Of a DNA stretch of 46,238 nt, positions 5,958-14,925 are shown piece after piece. The translations under genes were made by a program, and so were the position numbers. Origin of the DNA: Candidatus Aminicenantes bacterium UBA647 (GTDB lineage Bacteria > Acidobacteriota > Aminicenantia > UBA2199); the NCBI GenBank assembly GCA_002299555.1, contig DBOL01000106.1, forward strand, positions 1 through 46,238. The letters run 5' to 3'. Below the pieces are notes generated by a model. The model had not been told where the DNA came from and searched no databases. It was given only the letters and a program-made list of their open reading frames with translations. Numbering within the stretch: the stretch's first letter is position 1; each line of letters opens with the position of its first letter.

Positions 5958-7592
5958 TTGTGGAGATTACTAAAATTATCGATTAATTTTTTCATCACGT
6001 CTATAGTATTTAACTTCTTCATCCTCATACTGATCATGTTCCTGAACCCTCATATTTTCCTGAATGATACAGAGTTGATAATACTTTTCATTAACTTGTT
6101 CCTTTTTTATGGTCCTCTGTGGTTTTTGATCATTACAATAGTATTTATCGTTATCCAGTTTTTTGCTGAGAAGAAATATAATATAGGTATAGTATCCCCC
6201 CCTACCCTGACCTATTTTTTATCATTTACAGTGCTTAATATTTCGATTATTTTTTATTCAAACTATGAATACTATTATGATTTTTTCCAGGCAGACACCA
6301 GAGCAAAACTAGTTACTGTCCTCCTTATAAATCTTTTTTTAGTTATTGCAGGAATAATCTTTGTGTTCTTCAAAAAGATAAACAAGAGTTGGGTCCAGTT
6401 GATCTTTGTGATCCTACTTATGCTGAATATGACAAATGCTTACACCTCAATAATTTCCCTGAACAAAATCGATACTAATGAAATGGAAATCCCGCCACAA
6501 GTCGAATCAAACCCGCGAAAGATAAGGATAGTTATAATGGATGGTTTGTCCCTCCAGTTCATAAGTTCCTATACTTCAGATCAAAATCTTCTTAATTTTA
6601 ATCTGCTATTAAAAAATGGGGTAAGAGGAAGGATCAGGGGATTTAAGCCGAACTTCAATGTTTCTCTTATCAATTCTGCAATGACCGGGCTCAGGCCCTT
6701 CAAATTCAGGTATCACTCTAATTATAAGTTCAGATTCAGAGAACTGACATATGAATTTGATATGTTCCCTAAATATATATTTTTCAGAAATTCAACAGTT
6801 CTCAGTTCAACAACTTTCTATAAAAAGAAAGAGAATTCAAATTATAGTGATAAACTAAGCCTGTATTATGAAAATTCAGGGAAGAAAGCTCAAAAGATCT
6901 TTGAACCGAGATATTTCCCAACCTATTCTGAAAAAGTACTTAAAAGGAGTAGTCATTTTATCAAATTTTTTTCAGACATAATCAGTAAAGATACAGGCAA
7001 CAATAAGAAACTTGAGATCCTTAAAAAAAACTTCGCCTTTGATGATTTTTTACGAAATCAGATCGCTGATCTAAAGGATAGGGATACATATTATTCTATA
7101 GTCAGACTACCCGGACTGGGGATCATCAGTAAAATTTTCTTCCAATATTCCATGCCTGACCTTTTTGGAGATATAAGCAATGAAGATGTGAAGAAATATG
7201 GCAGGATCATAGAAAAATATTATGAATATTATGACTCTATTCTCGGAACCCTTCTCAGCTCAACCGGAGACAACGAACTTCTTGTTATTATGAGTTTTTT
7301 TGAATACGAGCCACTACCGGTCTGGCGAAGGTTGCTGGTAAATCTGTTAAGTCAGGATGAGAGGGAAAGTTTTGTTTATTCACCTAACTCAATGGGAACT
7401 CTCCTGATGTATGAGAGGGGAAATATAAAGAAAGATTATAACCTGAAAATAATCTCAATTAATGATATTTTCCCTACTTTGCTCTATTACTCAGGTTTTC
7501 AGCTTTCAAAAAATCTTCAAGGTGAAGTAATGAAGGAAATATTTACAGACGATTTTAAATTAAATAATCCTATTGATATTATTTCAGACTAG
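5958..7592 (+). CDS. Membrane protein with alkaline-phosphatase-superfamily domain
   Basis: The first ~170 residues hold four or five hydrophobic membrane segments. The rest is probably outside the inner membrane and starts RKIRIVIMDGLSLQFI, the strand and metal-binding Asp of the type I phosphodiesterase/alkaline phosphatase fold. FNVSLINSAMTGLRP follows, where a Ser or Thr near the Asp would be the nucleophile. The C-terminal metal motifs (usually DHG) are not clear, and SPNSMGTLLMYERG takes that place, so activity is doubtful. It starts at TTG with AAAGGAC about 8 bases upstream. It may modify envelope phospho-groups, by fold only. Confidence 0.6.
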   Translation: MWRLLKLSINFFITSIVFNFFILILIMFLNPHIFLNDTELIILFINLFLFYGPLWFLIITIVFIVIQFFAEKKYNIGIVSPPTLTYFLSFTVLNISIIFYSNYEYYYDFFQADTRAKLVTVLLINLFLVIAGIIFVFFKKINKSWVQLIFVILLMLNMTNAYTSIISLNKIDTNEMEIPPQVESNPRKIRIVIMDGLSLQFISSYTSDQNLLNFNLLLKNGVRGRIRGFKPNFNVSLINSAMTGLRPFKFRYHSNYKFRFRELTYEFDMFPKYIFFRNSTVLSSTTFYKKKENSNYSDKLSLYYENSGKKAQKIFEPRYFPTYSEKVLKRSSHFIKFFSDIISKDTGNNKKLEILKKNFAFDDFLRNQIADLKDRDTYYSIVRLPGLGIISKIFFQYSMPDLFGDISNEDVKKYGRIIEKYYEYYDSILGTLLSSTGDNELLVIMSFFEYEPLPVWRRLLVNLLSQDERESFVYSPNSMGTLLMYERGNIKKDYNLKIISINDIFPTLLYYSGFQLSKNLQGEVMKEIFTDDFKLNNPIDIISD

Positions 7593-7617
7593 AATTGCTT
7601 CAATTATCCTTTTCAGA

Positions 7618-7646
7618 TTGACTGAATATCTCTATTCAAATATAAT
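7618..7646 (+). promoter_or_regulatory. Promoter of the 7656 lipoprotein gene, probably leaderless
   Basis: TTGACT (7618-7623), a 17-base spacer and TATAAT (7641-7646) are close to consensus. The ATG at 7656 is only 9 bases past the -10 box and has no Shine-Dalgarno. Confidence 0.75.
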
Positions 7647-7655
7647 CCTTTATAG

Positions 7656-9101
7656 ATGAAAAAGCTATATCTACTTCTAATTTTAGTATCGTTTTTATTC
7701 TCATGTACAATCAAAAATAATATTCCCGAGATCACTCCTGATATCAATGCAGAGAACTTGAAAGAAATTTCTCTTACCACGACTACATTTTCTATTATTA
7801 GTGATAAGAACAGAATAATTCTTCTAGATCTTCAAGGAAATATTCGCTCAATCCTGACAGACAAGAAAAAGTTGTCAATTTTGATGAAAACCAAAAACAT
7901 AACCAGGAAACATCTGTTTTTTCAAAATGGGATTATTGCTCTGAATACATCAAAGAACAAAAAACTTATCCTTTTCGACCTGAACACAGACAGTATAATA
8001 TATGAATCGAAACAAGCAGCCGGGAAACGAATTATAGGAGTGGACAAAAAACACATTATCTATCAAAGTAAAAAACTGATAAATATCACAGATCTAAAAA
8101 AGGATAAAATATTATTCTCAACTCAAATAGATAAGGGTAAAATTATAAATTGTGAGATCTCAGAAAACAAGGTCTTCATTCTGAGTGAAAGATCAATTCT
8201 TATTTACGATCTGTTGAAAAATGAGAGCACTTCAAAAAGTATTGAGACACCCCCGTCTTCTCCTTTTTTGAAAATAGGTGACAATATTTTTTATGGTGAT
8301 AAAAATAGAAATTTTGTAAATTTCTCTCTTACTAAGAATAAAATTCTCTGGAAATATAAATTCCAGAAGCTTTTGCTGATCAAACCTGTTTTCTATGAAG
8401 GAATACTCATTGTGAACCCCGAAGATAACAATACATACTTTATAACTCTACGTGGGGGAATTAAACAATGGTACAGATCTGAATACGGGCATCAATTCAA
8501 TCCTGTTCTTATGAAAGATCACTTAGCTGTTATTCAACGTAAGGAAGAAGGTACTCTGATCAATTATTACGGAATAAAAAAACACTCTGTATCAAAATTC
8601 ATGGATAAATCTCTTGCCCTGAAACTCCCCCCCGTTTACTCTAATGGGAATCTTTACTCAGTTGGTTCGAGAGAAGATGATCCGGTTTTAAATCTTGTAA
8701 AAATCGGCAATAAATTCGGATCAGAGATTAAATCAGAACCAAAAACAGGTTATGAATCCGGTAAATCAATACGATTTTTGATAAGGCCTGTAAATATTTT
8801 AAAATCAGAGATCACTGTAGAGATCTTTAATGACAGGAATGAGAATATATTATTAAAAAAATTTAAAGAATCCCCGCTCATTTCATTTATATGGGTTCCT
8901 GAAACCGGAGGAAAATACATTCTGAATGTAGCCACCAAAGATGAAGAAGGAGTGATAAGAACAGACTTAAAAGATCTGATTGTTTCAGATACCGGGCAAA
9001 TGTACAAAAATCTGCAAATGAAGCTCCACAGAAAATGCGGAGTAGAGGGGAAATCTACAGATCAGAAAAATGAAAAAAAAGATAAACAGCTACTTAACTG
9101 A
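7656..9101 (+). CDS. PQQ-like beta-propeller lipoprotein
   Basis: A signal peptide ends in the lipobox LFSC (Cys about residue 17), so it is likely an outer-membrane-anchored lipoprotein. Residues 30-350 are repeated four-stranded units (for example IIGVDKKHIIYQSK, VFILSERSILIYDLLKNE, KILWKYKFQKLLLIKPVFYEG), the pattern of a PQQ/BamB-like propeller. Residues ~370-450 look like an Ig-type domain (VEIFNDRNENILLKKF...FIWVPETGGKYILNV). Its end overlaps murB by 32 bases, so the two share an mRNA. A scaffolding role in the envelope is plausible but unproven. Confidence 0.65.
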   Translation: MKKLYLLLILVSFLFSCTIKNNIPEITPDINAENLKEISLTTTTFSIISDKNRIILLDLQGNIRSILTDKKKLSILMKTKNITRKHLFFQNGIIALNTSKNKKLILFDLNTDSIIYESKQAAGKRIIGVDKKHIIYQSKKLINITDLKKDKILFSTQIDKGKIINCEISENKVFILSERSILIYDLLKNESTSKSIETPPSSPFLKIGDNIFYGDKNRNFVNFSLTKNKILWKYKFQKLLLIKPVFYEGILIVNPEDNNTYFITLRGGIKQWYRSEYGHQFNPVLMKDHLAVIQRKEEGTLINYYGIKKHSVSKFMDKSLALKLPPVYSNGNLYSVGSREDDPVLNLVKIGNKFGSEIKSEPKTGYESGKSIRFLIRPVNILKSEITVEIFNDRNENILLKKFKESPLISFIWVPETGGKYILNVATKDEEGVIRTDLKDLIVSDTGQMYKNLQMKLHRKCGVEGKSTDQKNEKKDKQLLN

Positions 9102-9999
9102 TAAAAATATCAGGTTCTTAAATAACTCAGAGATCGGAGAGTTCCTGACCATGCGTGTAGGGGGAGAAGTTGGATTTATTGTTTTCACCAATTCTAACGA
9201 TCAATTGACAGGATTACTAAAAATTTTGTTTGATCTTAAGCAAAAATATATTTTGATCGGCGGCGGAAGCAATATAGTATTTCCTGATTCCTGTAATGAA
9301 TTAATAGTAATAATAAATAGTTCATCTGAGATCATTATTGAAGAGAAGAATATTCTTAAACTAAATACCGGACTGAAGAATACTGATTTTCTTGAATATT
9401 GCAAAAAAAATAATATTGCAGGATTTGAATTTCTTGCCGGCATCCCGGGTACTCTCGGTGGAGCGACTGCAGTTAATGCAGGGGCATTCGGAAGGTCAAT
9501 ATCAGACAAGATCATTGGCGGCGACATATTTACTGAGGATGGAATTTTCGAATACAGAAATAAAGAATTTTTTAGATTTGTTTATAGAAATTCAAGATTT
9601 AAGTATGGCAAAGATGTGATCATAAATATTTATCTGAAATTTGAGGAGGGTGAGAGCAATTCAATAAAAGATAGAATTAATGAGATCGTTAAGTTGAGAA
9701 CTGATAAGCACCCCCCCTACTCTTCATTCACGGCCGGCTGTTTTTTTAAAAACCCTGAAGTTGATGGTAAGAAAATTTCAGCAGGGAAACTGATCGAGGA
9801 GTGCAACCTGAAAGGGTATGAAAAAGATGAGGTAATGATCTCAGACAAGCATTCAAATTTTTTGGTAAATAAAGGTGCTGCCGTTTTCTCAGATATTGAA
9901 GAACTTGGAATAAAAATACAGAAAACCGTAAAGGAAAAAAATGGGATATCACTTGAAAGGGAAGTGATATTTGTATCACCGGATGGAGATAAATTTTGA
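9070..9999 (+). CDS. murB: UDP-N-acetylenolpyruvoylglucosamine reductase
   Basis: MurB is the FAD enzyme that makes UDP-N-acetylmuramate for peptidoglycan in the cytoplasm. FAD-binding elements are LIGGGSNIVFPD (62-73) and FLAGIPGTLGGATAVNAGAFG (~121-141). YRNSRFK near 175 keeps the Tyr and Arg seen in the catalytic region. The strand normally carrying the proton-donor serine (AGSFFKNP in many species) reads AGCFFKNP, a cysteine in its place. A conserved Glu follows near the end (EREVIF). At 309 residues it is normal. The start lies inside the preceding gene with GAGGGGA about 17 bases upstream, so translational coupling is likely. Confidence 0.93.
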   Translation: MKKKINSYLTDKNIRFLNNSEIGEFLTMRVGGEVGFIVFTNSNDQLTGLLKILFDLKQKYILIGGGSNIVFPDSCNELIVIINSSSEIIIEEKNILKLNTGLKNTDFLEYCKKNNIAGFEFLAGIPGTLGGATAVNAGAFGRSISDKIIGGDIFTEDGIFEYRNKEFFRFVYRNSRFKYGKDVIINIYLKFEEGESNSIKDRINEIVKLRTDKHPPYSSFTAGCFFKNPEVDGKKISAGKLIEECNLKGYEKDEVMISDKHSNFLVNKGAAVFSDIEELGIKIQKTVKEKNGISLEREVIFVSPDGDKF

Positions 10000-10031
10000 G
10001 TTATAAAACAGTATTAGAATATTTGAATTAA

Positions 10032-10967
10032 ATGAGATTCGTTTTTGTATTTATTGACGGGATCGGGATAGGCAAATCGGATAGTGGTAATCCCTTCAAA
10101 ACAGCTAGCCCTGAAATACTCCGTTTATGGAAAAATTCTGAAGTGAAAATTTCCGATCTTACCATTAAGCCCATTGACCCTCTGCTGGGTGTTGAAGGTA
10201 TCCCTCAGAGTGCAACCGGGCAGACAACGATATTTACCGGAATAAATATACCGAAGCTTCTTTCAAAACATATCGGTTCATTCCCAAACAAGTTCATGAG
10301 AAAAATAATTCGTGAAGAAAACCTCCTTCTGAAACTTGAAAAGTCAGAAAAAAAGGCAAAATTCATAAATGCATATCCTCACCATTCCGAACTGTTTTCT
10401 AAACCAAACATCAACATTGATAATGAGGGTAATCTGATTTTCTCTGATAACTTCCCTGATAAATTTAAGAAAAGAATCTCTGTTACATCTTCAATTCTTA
10501 TATCAAATAACGTAAGACCATTCGATACCGAAGATATTATAGAAAAAAGGTCCTTATATCAGGATTATTCGAATAGATCTCTTCAAAAATACAACCTCGA
10601 TCTACCCGTTTTCTCTCCTGAAGATGCGGCAGAAGTACTATTTAAAACTTCTGGTGATTTTGATCTGATCCTTTACGAATTTTTCCAATCTGATATTTAC
10701 GGCCACAGAAAGAATATCAGTGAGCAGATCGAATTGATATCTGATCTGGATCTCTTTCTATCTACACTTATTTCATTAATGGACTGTAATAAGGATACGC
10801 TCCTCATTACTAGTGATCATGGAAATCTTGAGGACAGTTCAAAGAAGTCTCATTCATTGAATCCTGTACCTCTCATAACCTGGGGAAGAAAAAACAGTGA
10901 ATTATCTAATAAAATCAATGACCTTTCCGATGTAACGCCTGCTATTCTTGATTTCCTGAATTCCTGA
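10032..10967 (+). CDS. Phosphoglycerate mutase/alkaline-phosphatase-superfamily metalloenzyme
   Basis: The protein (311 residues) opens with VFVFIDGIGIGK, the metal-binding Asp of the superfamily. SATGQTTIFTG follows, with a Thr nucleophile as in cofactor-independent phosphoglycerate mutase, and near the end EFFQSDIYGH and ITSDHGNLED supply the second metal cluster. It is much shorter than iPGM (about 510) and lacks the inserted phosphatase domain, so it is more like the uncharacterised metalloenzyme group. The substrate is unknown. It follows murB after 32 bases, and its 3' end overlaps convergent tatD by 26 bases. Confidence 0.75.
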   Translation: MRFVFVFIDGIGIGKSDSGNPFKTASPEILRLWKNSEVKISDLTIKPIDPLLGVEGIPQSATGQTTIFTGINIPKLLSKHIGSFPNKFMRKIIREENLLLKLEKSEKKAKFINAYPHHSELFSKPNINIDNEGNLIFSDNFPDKFKKRISVTSSILISNNVRPFDTEDIIEKRSLYQDYSNRSLQKYNLDLPVFSPEDAAEVLFKTSGDFDLILYEFFQSDIYGHRKNISEQIELISDLDLFLSTLISLMDCNKDTLLITSDHGNLEDSSKKSHSLNPVPLITWGRKNSELSNKINDLSDVTPAILDFLNS

Positions 10968-11724
10968 TCTTATTAAAATTATCTCTTATATTATTATTTA
11001 ATTCTTCAGGCGATATCCCTTTAATCTCTGCAATCCGGTCAGCTACAATTTTTACCCTTGACGGGTTATTCGTCCTGCCTCTGAAAGGCTCAGGTGAAAG
11101 GTAAGGGGAATCGGTCTCGGAAAAGATCCTGTTGACCGGTATCATCTTAACTATCTCTCTGAGGAAATCGGATTTTTTAAAAGTTACGATTCCGGAGATT
11201 GAGATATAGTAGCCTCTCAATATTATCTCTTTCGCATCTTCTAAATTCCCTGTATAGCAATGAAAAACAACCGGGAGGTCAAATTTCGCATCTTCAAGTA
11301 AGCTTATTATTTCAGGTTCAGCCTCCCTGGAGTGAATTATAAGAGGTTTTCCAAACTCTTTTGCCAGATCGATCTGTCTCTGAAATACTCTCTTCTGGAC
11401 ATCCGGAGGTGAAAAATTATAGTGATAATCGAGCCCGGCTTCACCTATTCCGATAGACTTTTTATGTTCCATAAATTCTACTATTTTCTTCTCAACGGTT
11501 CTGGAATAATCCTTGGCATTATGGGGGTGGGCAGCAGTCATGATGTAGATGCTATCATTCTGTTCTGTTATCTTCCGGGTTATGTCATGTGAACCCTTTT
11601 CATATGGATCAGCTACAGAAACTATTGTGGTCACACCTGAACTAAAAATGGTTTCTATCAGTTCCGGACGGTTTTCATTAAAATCTGAAGAGTCAAGATG
11701 ACAGTGAAAATCTGTATATCCCAT
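10942..11724 (-). CDS. tatD: TatD family metal-dependent hydrolase
   Basis: A cytoplasmic TIM-barrel hydrolase of the TatD/YcfH family (3'-5' DNase activity is reported for relatives). Metal ligands are visible: H7 and H9 in TDFHCHLD, Glu in GIGEAGLDYHY, His in PLIIHSREAE and VFHCYTG, and Asp in FSETDSPYLSPEPFRGRTN. At 260 residues it is full length. The ATG has no Shine-Dalgarno but lies 5 bases from an extended -10 box, suggesting a leaderless message. It is divergent from agcS. Confidence 0.92.
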   Translation of the reverse strand: MGYTDFHCHLDSSDFNENRPELIETIFSSGVTTIVSVADPYEKGSHDITRKITEQNDSIYIMTAAHPHNAKDYSRTVEKKIVEFMEHKKSIGIGEAGLDYHYNFSPPDVQKRVFQRQIDLAKEFGKPLIIHSREAEPEIISLLEDAKFDLPVVFHCYTGNLEDAKEIILRGYYISISGIVTFKKSDFLREIVKMIPVNRIFSETDSPYLSPEPFRGRTNNPSRVKIVADRIAEIKGISPEELNNNIRDNFNKIRNSGNQE

Positions 11725-11729
11725 ATCTT

Positions 11730-11738
11730 ATTATAGCA
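11730..11738 (-). promoter_or_regulatory. tatD extended -10 promoter, leaderless
   Basis: On the minus strand this reads TGCTATAAT, an extended -10 element, 5 bases before the tatD ATG. The -35 region is poor. It lies just left of the agcS -35 box (11752), so the two divergent promoters nearly overlap. Confidence 0.6.
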
Positions 11739-11751
11739 CACGAATTCAAAT

Positions 11752-11780
11752 TTGACTTTTCATTCTCCGTAAGCTATAAA
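11752..11780 (+). promoter_or_regulatory. agcS promoter
   Basis: TTGACT (11752-11757), a 17-base spacer and TATAAA (11775-11780), the same hexamers and spacing as at proS. The leader is about 25 bases and carries AAGGAAGG before the ATG. Confidence 0.8.
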
Positions 11781-11812
11781 ATCCATTAACCCATTTCTAA
11801 AGGAAGGCAACT

Positions 11813-13204
11813 ATGGATTCATTTTTAACCTGGCTTGACAGCATTTTCGTAGCTTACAATGAGTATATCGGTGGATATCTGCTTCTTGCACTACTGATCC
11901 CGACTGGCATTTTCTTTACTTTCAAATTCAAGTTTCTCCATATAACGAAACTATGGCACTCTCTGAAGGTGATCGCCGGGAAATATGACAAAGAAAGTGA
12001 TGAAGGGGATATCAATCATTTCAGAGCTTTGACCACAGCTTTGTCCGCAACGGTCGGTACCGGAAATATTGTAGGTGTTGCCTTGGCGATTTATGTTGGT
12101 GGACCCGGCGCTGTTTTCTGGATGTGGGTAACCGGATTCCTTGGAATGATGCTTAAATTTGTTGAAAGCACACTCTCCCTGAAATACCGTAAGATAAATG
12201 AGGATGGTTCTGTATCGGGCGGTCCCATGTACTATATGGAACACGGTCTGAAAGATAAGCTCGGGGGTTATTCCAAATGGCTCGCGATCGTATTTGCCGG
12301 AGCGACTCTGCTTTGTTCGATGGGAACCGGCAATATGGCTCAATCAAACTCAATCTCTGATATTCTAAATAAAAATTATAATATCCCCACTTATATTTCA
12401 GGGATAATTATTACCGCTTTTGTCCTTCTTGTTATCGTGGGAGGAATAAAAAGGATCGCTGAAGTCACATCAAAACTTGTCCCTTTCATGGCTGTTCTCT
12501 ATTTTTTAAGTGCGATAGTAATATTGGTAGTTTTCTATAAACAGATACCTAATGCTTTCTATCTTATTTTCACCGATGCATTTTCCGGAACGGCCGCTAA
12601 AGGAGGATTTATAGGGGCTGTATTCATTATCACGATCAGGCAGGGAGTTGCCCGAGGCCTGTTTTCAAATGAAGGTGGGCAGGGATCTGCTGCAATTGCC
12701 CATGCTGCCGCAAAAACAAAGCATCCTGTGAGAGAAGGATTAGTTGCCTCGGTAGGTCCTTTGGTAGATACAATTATCATTTGTACACTGACAGCACTTG
12801 TAATTATCGTTTCAGGTGCATGGACAAGTGGAGTGAAAGGTGTTGGAATGACAGTTATAGGATTCTCTAAAGGGTTCTCCGCGATCGGGATCGGTTATGC
12901 TGCAAAACATGTTGTAGCTGCAGGCCTTTTATTATTTGCTTTCTCGACAATAATCTCCTGGTCATACTATGGATCAAGAGCATCAGAATATCTGTTCGGC
13001 CCAAAATCTATAAAACCCTACAGATTCGTATACGGCTTCTTTGTATTCCTTGGCTCAGTATGGGGACTCGACCTCGTATGGCACTTCGTTGATATGGTAA
13101 TTACATTTATGACCATTCCCAACCTGATCGCAATATTATTGCTGACACCGGTAGTTAAGAAAGAGATAAAAACCTACTTTGACTATATGAAAAAAGAGTT
13201 TTAA
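11813..13204 (+). CDS. Alanine/glycine:cation symporter (AGCS family)
   Basis: An inner-membrane secondary transporter that takes up alanine or glycine with Na+ or H+. The 463-residue protein has about ten or eleven hydrophobic helices and the family signatures ALSATVGTGNIVGVALAIYVGGPGA, GGPMYYMEHGL, ARGLFSNEGGQGSAAIAHAAAK and STIISWSYYG. It has its own promoter and a clear Shine-Dalgarno. Its stop is 7 bases from the convergent hisC end. The substrate is inferred from the family. Confidence 0.92.
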   Translation: MDSFLTWLDSIFVAYNEYIGGYLLLALLIPTGIFFTFKFKFLHITKLWHSLKVIAGKYDKESDEGDINHFRALTTALSATVGTGNIVGVALAIYVGGPGAVFWMWVTGFLGMMLKFVESTLSLKYRKINEDGSVSGGPMYYMEHGLKDKLGGYSKWLAIVFAGATLLCSMGTGNMAQSNSISDILNKNYNIPTYISGIIITAFVLLVIVGGIKRIAEVTSKLVPFMAVLYFLSAIVILVVFYKQIPNAFYLIFTDAFSGTAAKGGFIGAVFIITIRQGVARGLFSNEGGQGSAAIAHAAAKTKHPVREGLVASVGPLVDTIIICTLTALVIIVSGAWTSGVKGVGMTVIGFSKGFSAIGIGYAAKHVVAAGLLLFAFSTIISWSYYGSRASEYLFGPKSIKPYRFVYGFFVFLGSVWGLDLVWHFVDMVITFMTIPNLIAILLLTPVVKKEIKTYFDYMKKEF

Positions 13205-13211
13205 ATAAATT

Positions 13212-14315
13212 CTATTTACCGAGAGCCGTTTTAAGCTTCTCAACAAAGAAATTGTTGTCTTCTTCGAAGCCAATAGTGACTCTCATTGCATCAGGGACAC
13301 CAAAAGCACGCAGAGGCCTTATGATGACCCCCTCTTTTAAAAGCTTTTCATTAAGCTCACTGATATCGGTCTCAGGAAAAAACATCAGAAAATTGGTTTC
13401 AGAAGGGATAGTTTTTATTCCCAATCCTTTCAGTTGGGACAAAAGAATAGCTTTATTCTTCTGATTAAGTTCGTAGGATTTATTTTTAAAATCATCTGAT
13501 CTCAGAGATTCTAAAGCAGCCTTTTGCGCGATCCTTGTAACATTGAATGGAGCTTTAACTCTGCTTAACAATGAAAGTGTTTCGGGATGGCCAAGTGCAT
13601 ATCCTATCCTGAGTCCTGCCAGTCCGTAAACCTTTGAAAATGTTCTTAATACTATTACATTCTTTTTTTTATTAATATATTCAAGTCCGGTCAGATAATC
13701 TGCTCCTTTAGTCACATATTCCTCATATGCATTATCAAGAACAACAAGTATATTATCAGGGACATTTTTAATAAATTTTGCGATCTCTTTTCCATCAACT
13801 ATTGTTCCGGTAGGATTATTCGGATTTGTAAGAAAAATGATCTTTACCATTTTGTCTATTTTATCCATAATATTACTCAGACTAAACCTGAATTCATCAT
13901 CCATTTTTGCTTCGACAAATGAGACAGCGCCTTGAGTTTCTATTGCAGCAATCTTATACATGATGAAGGTTTTTTCAGACGTCAGCACTTTCTCTCCAGG
14001 GTTCAGAAATGCTCTTGTGATCATTGTTATTATTTCAACTGAACCTGCCCCGACCATTACATTATCGATTCCGAGACCGGACTTCTCAGCAATTGCCTGC
14101 CTTAAATAATAACTGTCTGAGCAAGGATAAGTGGAGATATTTTCGATCTCTTCTCGGATCTTATTTTTCACATTGTCAGGGATCTGAAAAGGATTCTCAT
14201 TTGAGGCCAGCTTTACGATACGTTTAAGATTATAGGTACGCTGAAGTTCCTCGACCGGTTTTCCTGCTTTATAGGGCATTAATTCAAGTAGGTTCGGGTT
14301 AACAAGATCTTTCAT
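13212..14315 (-). CDS. hisC: Histidinol-phosphate aminotransferase
   Basis: A PLP-dependent class I/II aminotransferase of histidine synthesis; HisC-like enzymes may also act on aromatic acids. It shows KLASNENPF near the start, VGAGSVEII, LTNPNNPTGT, VLDNAYEEY, the PLP lysine in RTFSKVYGLAGLRIGYALG, and the C-terminal RPLRAFG with a substrate-binding Arg. At 367 residues it is normal. AAGGAGG precedes the ATG. It is the last gene of the M50-trpS-scpA-scpB-hisC run, 22 bases after scpB. No other his genes are near, so its pathway role is inferred from the family. Confidence 0.88.
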   Translation of the reverse strand: MKDLVNPNLLELMPYKAGKPVEELQRTYNLKRIVKLASNENPFQIPDNVKNKIREEIENISTYPCSDSYYLRQAIAEKSGLGIDNVMVGAGSVEIITMITRAFLNPGEKVLTSEKTFIMYKIAAIETQGAVSFVEAKMDDEFRFSLSNIMDKIDKMVKIIFLTNPNNPTGTIVDGKEIAKFIKNVPDNILVVLDNAYEEYVTKGADYLTGLEYINKKKNVIVLRTFSKVYGLAGLRIGYALGHPETLSLLSRVKAPFNVTRIAQKAALESLRSDDFKNKSYELNQKNKAILLSQLKGLGIKTIPSETNFLMFFPETDISELNEKLLKEGVIIRPLRAFGVPDAMRVTIGFEEDNNFFVEKLKTALGK

Positions 14316-14337
14316 AAGGCCTCCTTATAATGGAAAA

Positions 14338-14925
14338 TTATTTATTAAATAAAGATGGTTGCTCTTTATCTTCGAACAATTCTGTAAGTTCTTCCAGAGA
14401 AGGCAATTGAGTAAGATCATCAAGACCAAAATAGAGGAGAAATTCCTTTGTTGTTGAATATAACAAAGGTAGTCCGGGAACTTTTTTTCTTCCGGATATT
14501 TTTATCAGTTTCTTTTGCAGGAGACTTTTTACCGGACCTGTGGAATTAACATTACGAAGATCAGAGATCTCAGCAAGAGTTGCCGGTTCTCTATATGCAA
14601 CTATCGCCAGAGTTTCAAGAGACGGGACTGTAAGTTTTGAAGATCTTTTAATTGTGAAGAACTCGTTCAGAGAATTGTGAAGTTCAGATTTAGTGGAAAG
14701 ATATAAACCTCCTCCACTTCTGTTTAAAGATAAACCCCTTCCAGACCCTTCATAAAATTCTTCCATTTTTTTTATTATCTTCTCAAACTCTGTTATGGAC
14801 CCGCATCCGAGAAAATCTATCAGTTTTTCCGGTTCAACCGGTTCTCCGGAAACAAAAAGAATTGATTCGATCAGAGCTATCTGTTTCTCAAGTGTGTCAG
14901 CTGTAAAACCTGACTCTTCCTTCAA
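14338..14925 (-). CDS. scpB: Segregation and condensation protein B
   Basis: ScpB is the dimeric winged-helix partner of ScpA and SMC in chromosome condensation. Recognisable segments are IESILFVSGEPVEPEKL in the first winged helix and SLETLAIVAYREPATLAEISDLRNVNSTGPVKSLL then PLLYSTTKEFLLYFGL in the second. At 195 residues it is typical. It overlaps scpA by 4 bases, as in many genomes. Confidence 0.93.
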   Translation of the reverse strand: MKEESGFTADTLEKQIALIESILFVSGEPVEPEKLIDFLGCGSITEFEKIIKKMEEFYEGSGRGLSLNRSGGGLYLSTKSELHNSLNEFFTIKRSSKLTVPSLETLAIVAYREPATLAEISDLRNVNSTGPVKSLLQKKLIKISGRKKVPGLPLLYSTTKEFLLYFGLDDLTQLPSLEELTELFEDKEQPSLFNK

